Shown one piece after another: positions 32,740 to 32,836 of a stretch of DNA of 32,836 bases. Each line of letters starts with the position of its first letter. The first letter of the stretch is position 1. The translations under genes and the position numbers were made by a program. The notes under the pieces are model-generated. The model did no database searches. It had not been told where the DNA came from and was given only the letters and a program-made list of their open reading frames with translations. The stretch covers positions 1-32,836 of the forward strand of contig JAIXPW010000063.1 in assembly GCA_027485995.1 (NCBI GenBank). The letters are read 5' to 3'. Source of the DNA: Verrucomicrobiaceae bacterium (lineage in GTDB: Bacteria > Verrucomicrobiota > Verrucomicrobiia > Verrucomicrobiales > Akkermansiaceae).

Positions 32740-32836
32740 TGGGTGGCCTCCGGTCGCAGGTCCAGGCGACCGCAGTAGAAGAGGATCCGGGTGCGATAGT
32801 TCGAGAACTTCCTGAAGCCTCTCGCTGCGGCCTTGA
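32720..32836 (-). mobile_element. End of an ISL3-like insertion sequence with transposase C-terminus
   Basis: A - strand frame that enters from the right edge ends at a TAA (32736-32738). Its 32 visible codons include KAAARGFRKFSNYRTRILFY then CGRLD, matching the C-terminal end of ISL3/IS204/IS1001-type transposases (ARGFRNFENYR-like). On the + strand, GGGTTCTTCCCGCGATTTAG from 32720 resembles the GGxTCTTCC terminal inverted repeats of ISL3 elements. The element boundary is thus placed near 32720, with the transposase stop almost inside the terminal repeat. The rest of the element, the other repeat and the target duplication are outside the window. Confidence 0.6.

Noticed and set aside
1..32836. 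CRISPR arrays, tRNA or rRNA genes
   Set aside because: No regularly spaced direct repeats with unique spacers, no cloverleaf-like or rRNA-like segments were seen.

Overview
The window is GC-rich and gene-dense, and looks like the chromosome of a Gram-negative bacterium, most likely a Verrucomicrobia/PVC member. The evidence is an OmpH/Skp-like gene followed by lpxD at the left edge, lipoprotein outer-membrane efflux factors, intergenic CACGAAA-type inverted repeats of a kind I associate with PVC genomes, and an almost complete lack of Shine-Dalgarno sequences. The taxonomic call is inference; there is no rRNA or other marker gene here.

Layout. (1) 1-1352, + strand: end of an OmpH/Skp-like periplasmic chaperone gene, then lpxD. 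(2) 1404-5750, - strand: a complete DevBCA-like tripartite ABC exporter (permease, ATPase, membrane fusion protein, outer-membrane factor). (3) 6012-13831, + strand: a three-gene unit of a YqiJ-like membrane/OB-fold protein, a YqiK-type flotillin and a 1667-residue DUF3686-plus-AAA ATPase. I consider this one of the two candidate novel systems. (4) 13915-14552, + strand: a VapBC toxin-antitoxin pair with a promoter that predicts a leaderless transcript. (5) 14569-24401, - strand: an eleven-gene, mostly overlapping operon devoted to NAD and ADP-ribose. Read 5' to 3' it is nrtR, PARG-like macrodomain, pncB, nadE, NADAR, a 115-residue unknown, kptA, ADP-ribosylglycohydrolase, pncA, pnuC, nadR. 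A palindromic NrtR-type operator sits inside the promoter. (6) 24479-29271, - strand: a MacAB-like exporter with a split MacB and its own outer-membrane factor. (7) 29432-30640, - strand: an ATP-grasp protein of unknown substrate. (8) 30641-32836: a poorly conserved accessory zone with a decayed gene remnant, two small membrane or exported proteins, a long inverted repeat, an Imm10-like protein, and the end of an ISL3-like insertion sequence that appears to have cut into the Imm10-like gene.

How the genes work together. The NAD operon joins two salvage routes: nicotinamide to nicotinate to NaMN (PncA, PncB) with final amidation by NadE, and nicotinamide riboside uptake, phosphorylation and adenylylation (PnuC, NadR-like). 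The same transcript carries enzymes that consume NAD or release ADP-ribose from modified targets (KptA, macrodomain, ADP-ribosylglycohydrolase, NADAR). The regulator NrtR keeps a fully canonical Nudix box. The operon therefore looks like a closed loop: repair ADP-ribosylated or 2'-phosphorylated substrates, recapture nicotinamide and ADP-ribose, and rebuild NAD. The flotillin/AAA unit is best read as a membrane-anchored ATPase scaffold whose client is unknown.

Two complete efflux systems of different ABC classes flank these islands. Together with the TA pair, the permease remnant downstream of nadR and the IS end, this marks the window as partly accessory and rearranged.
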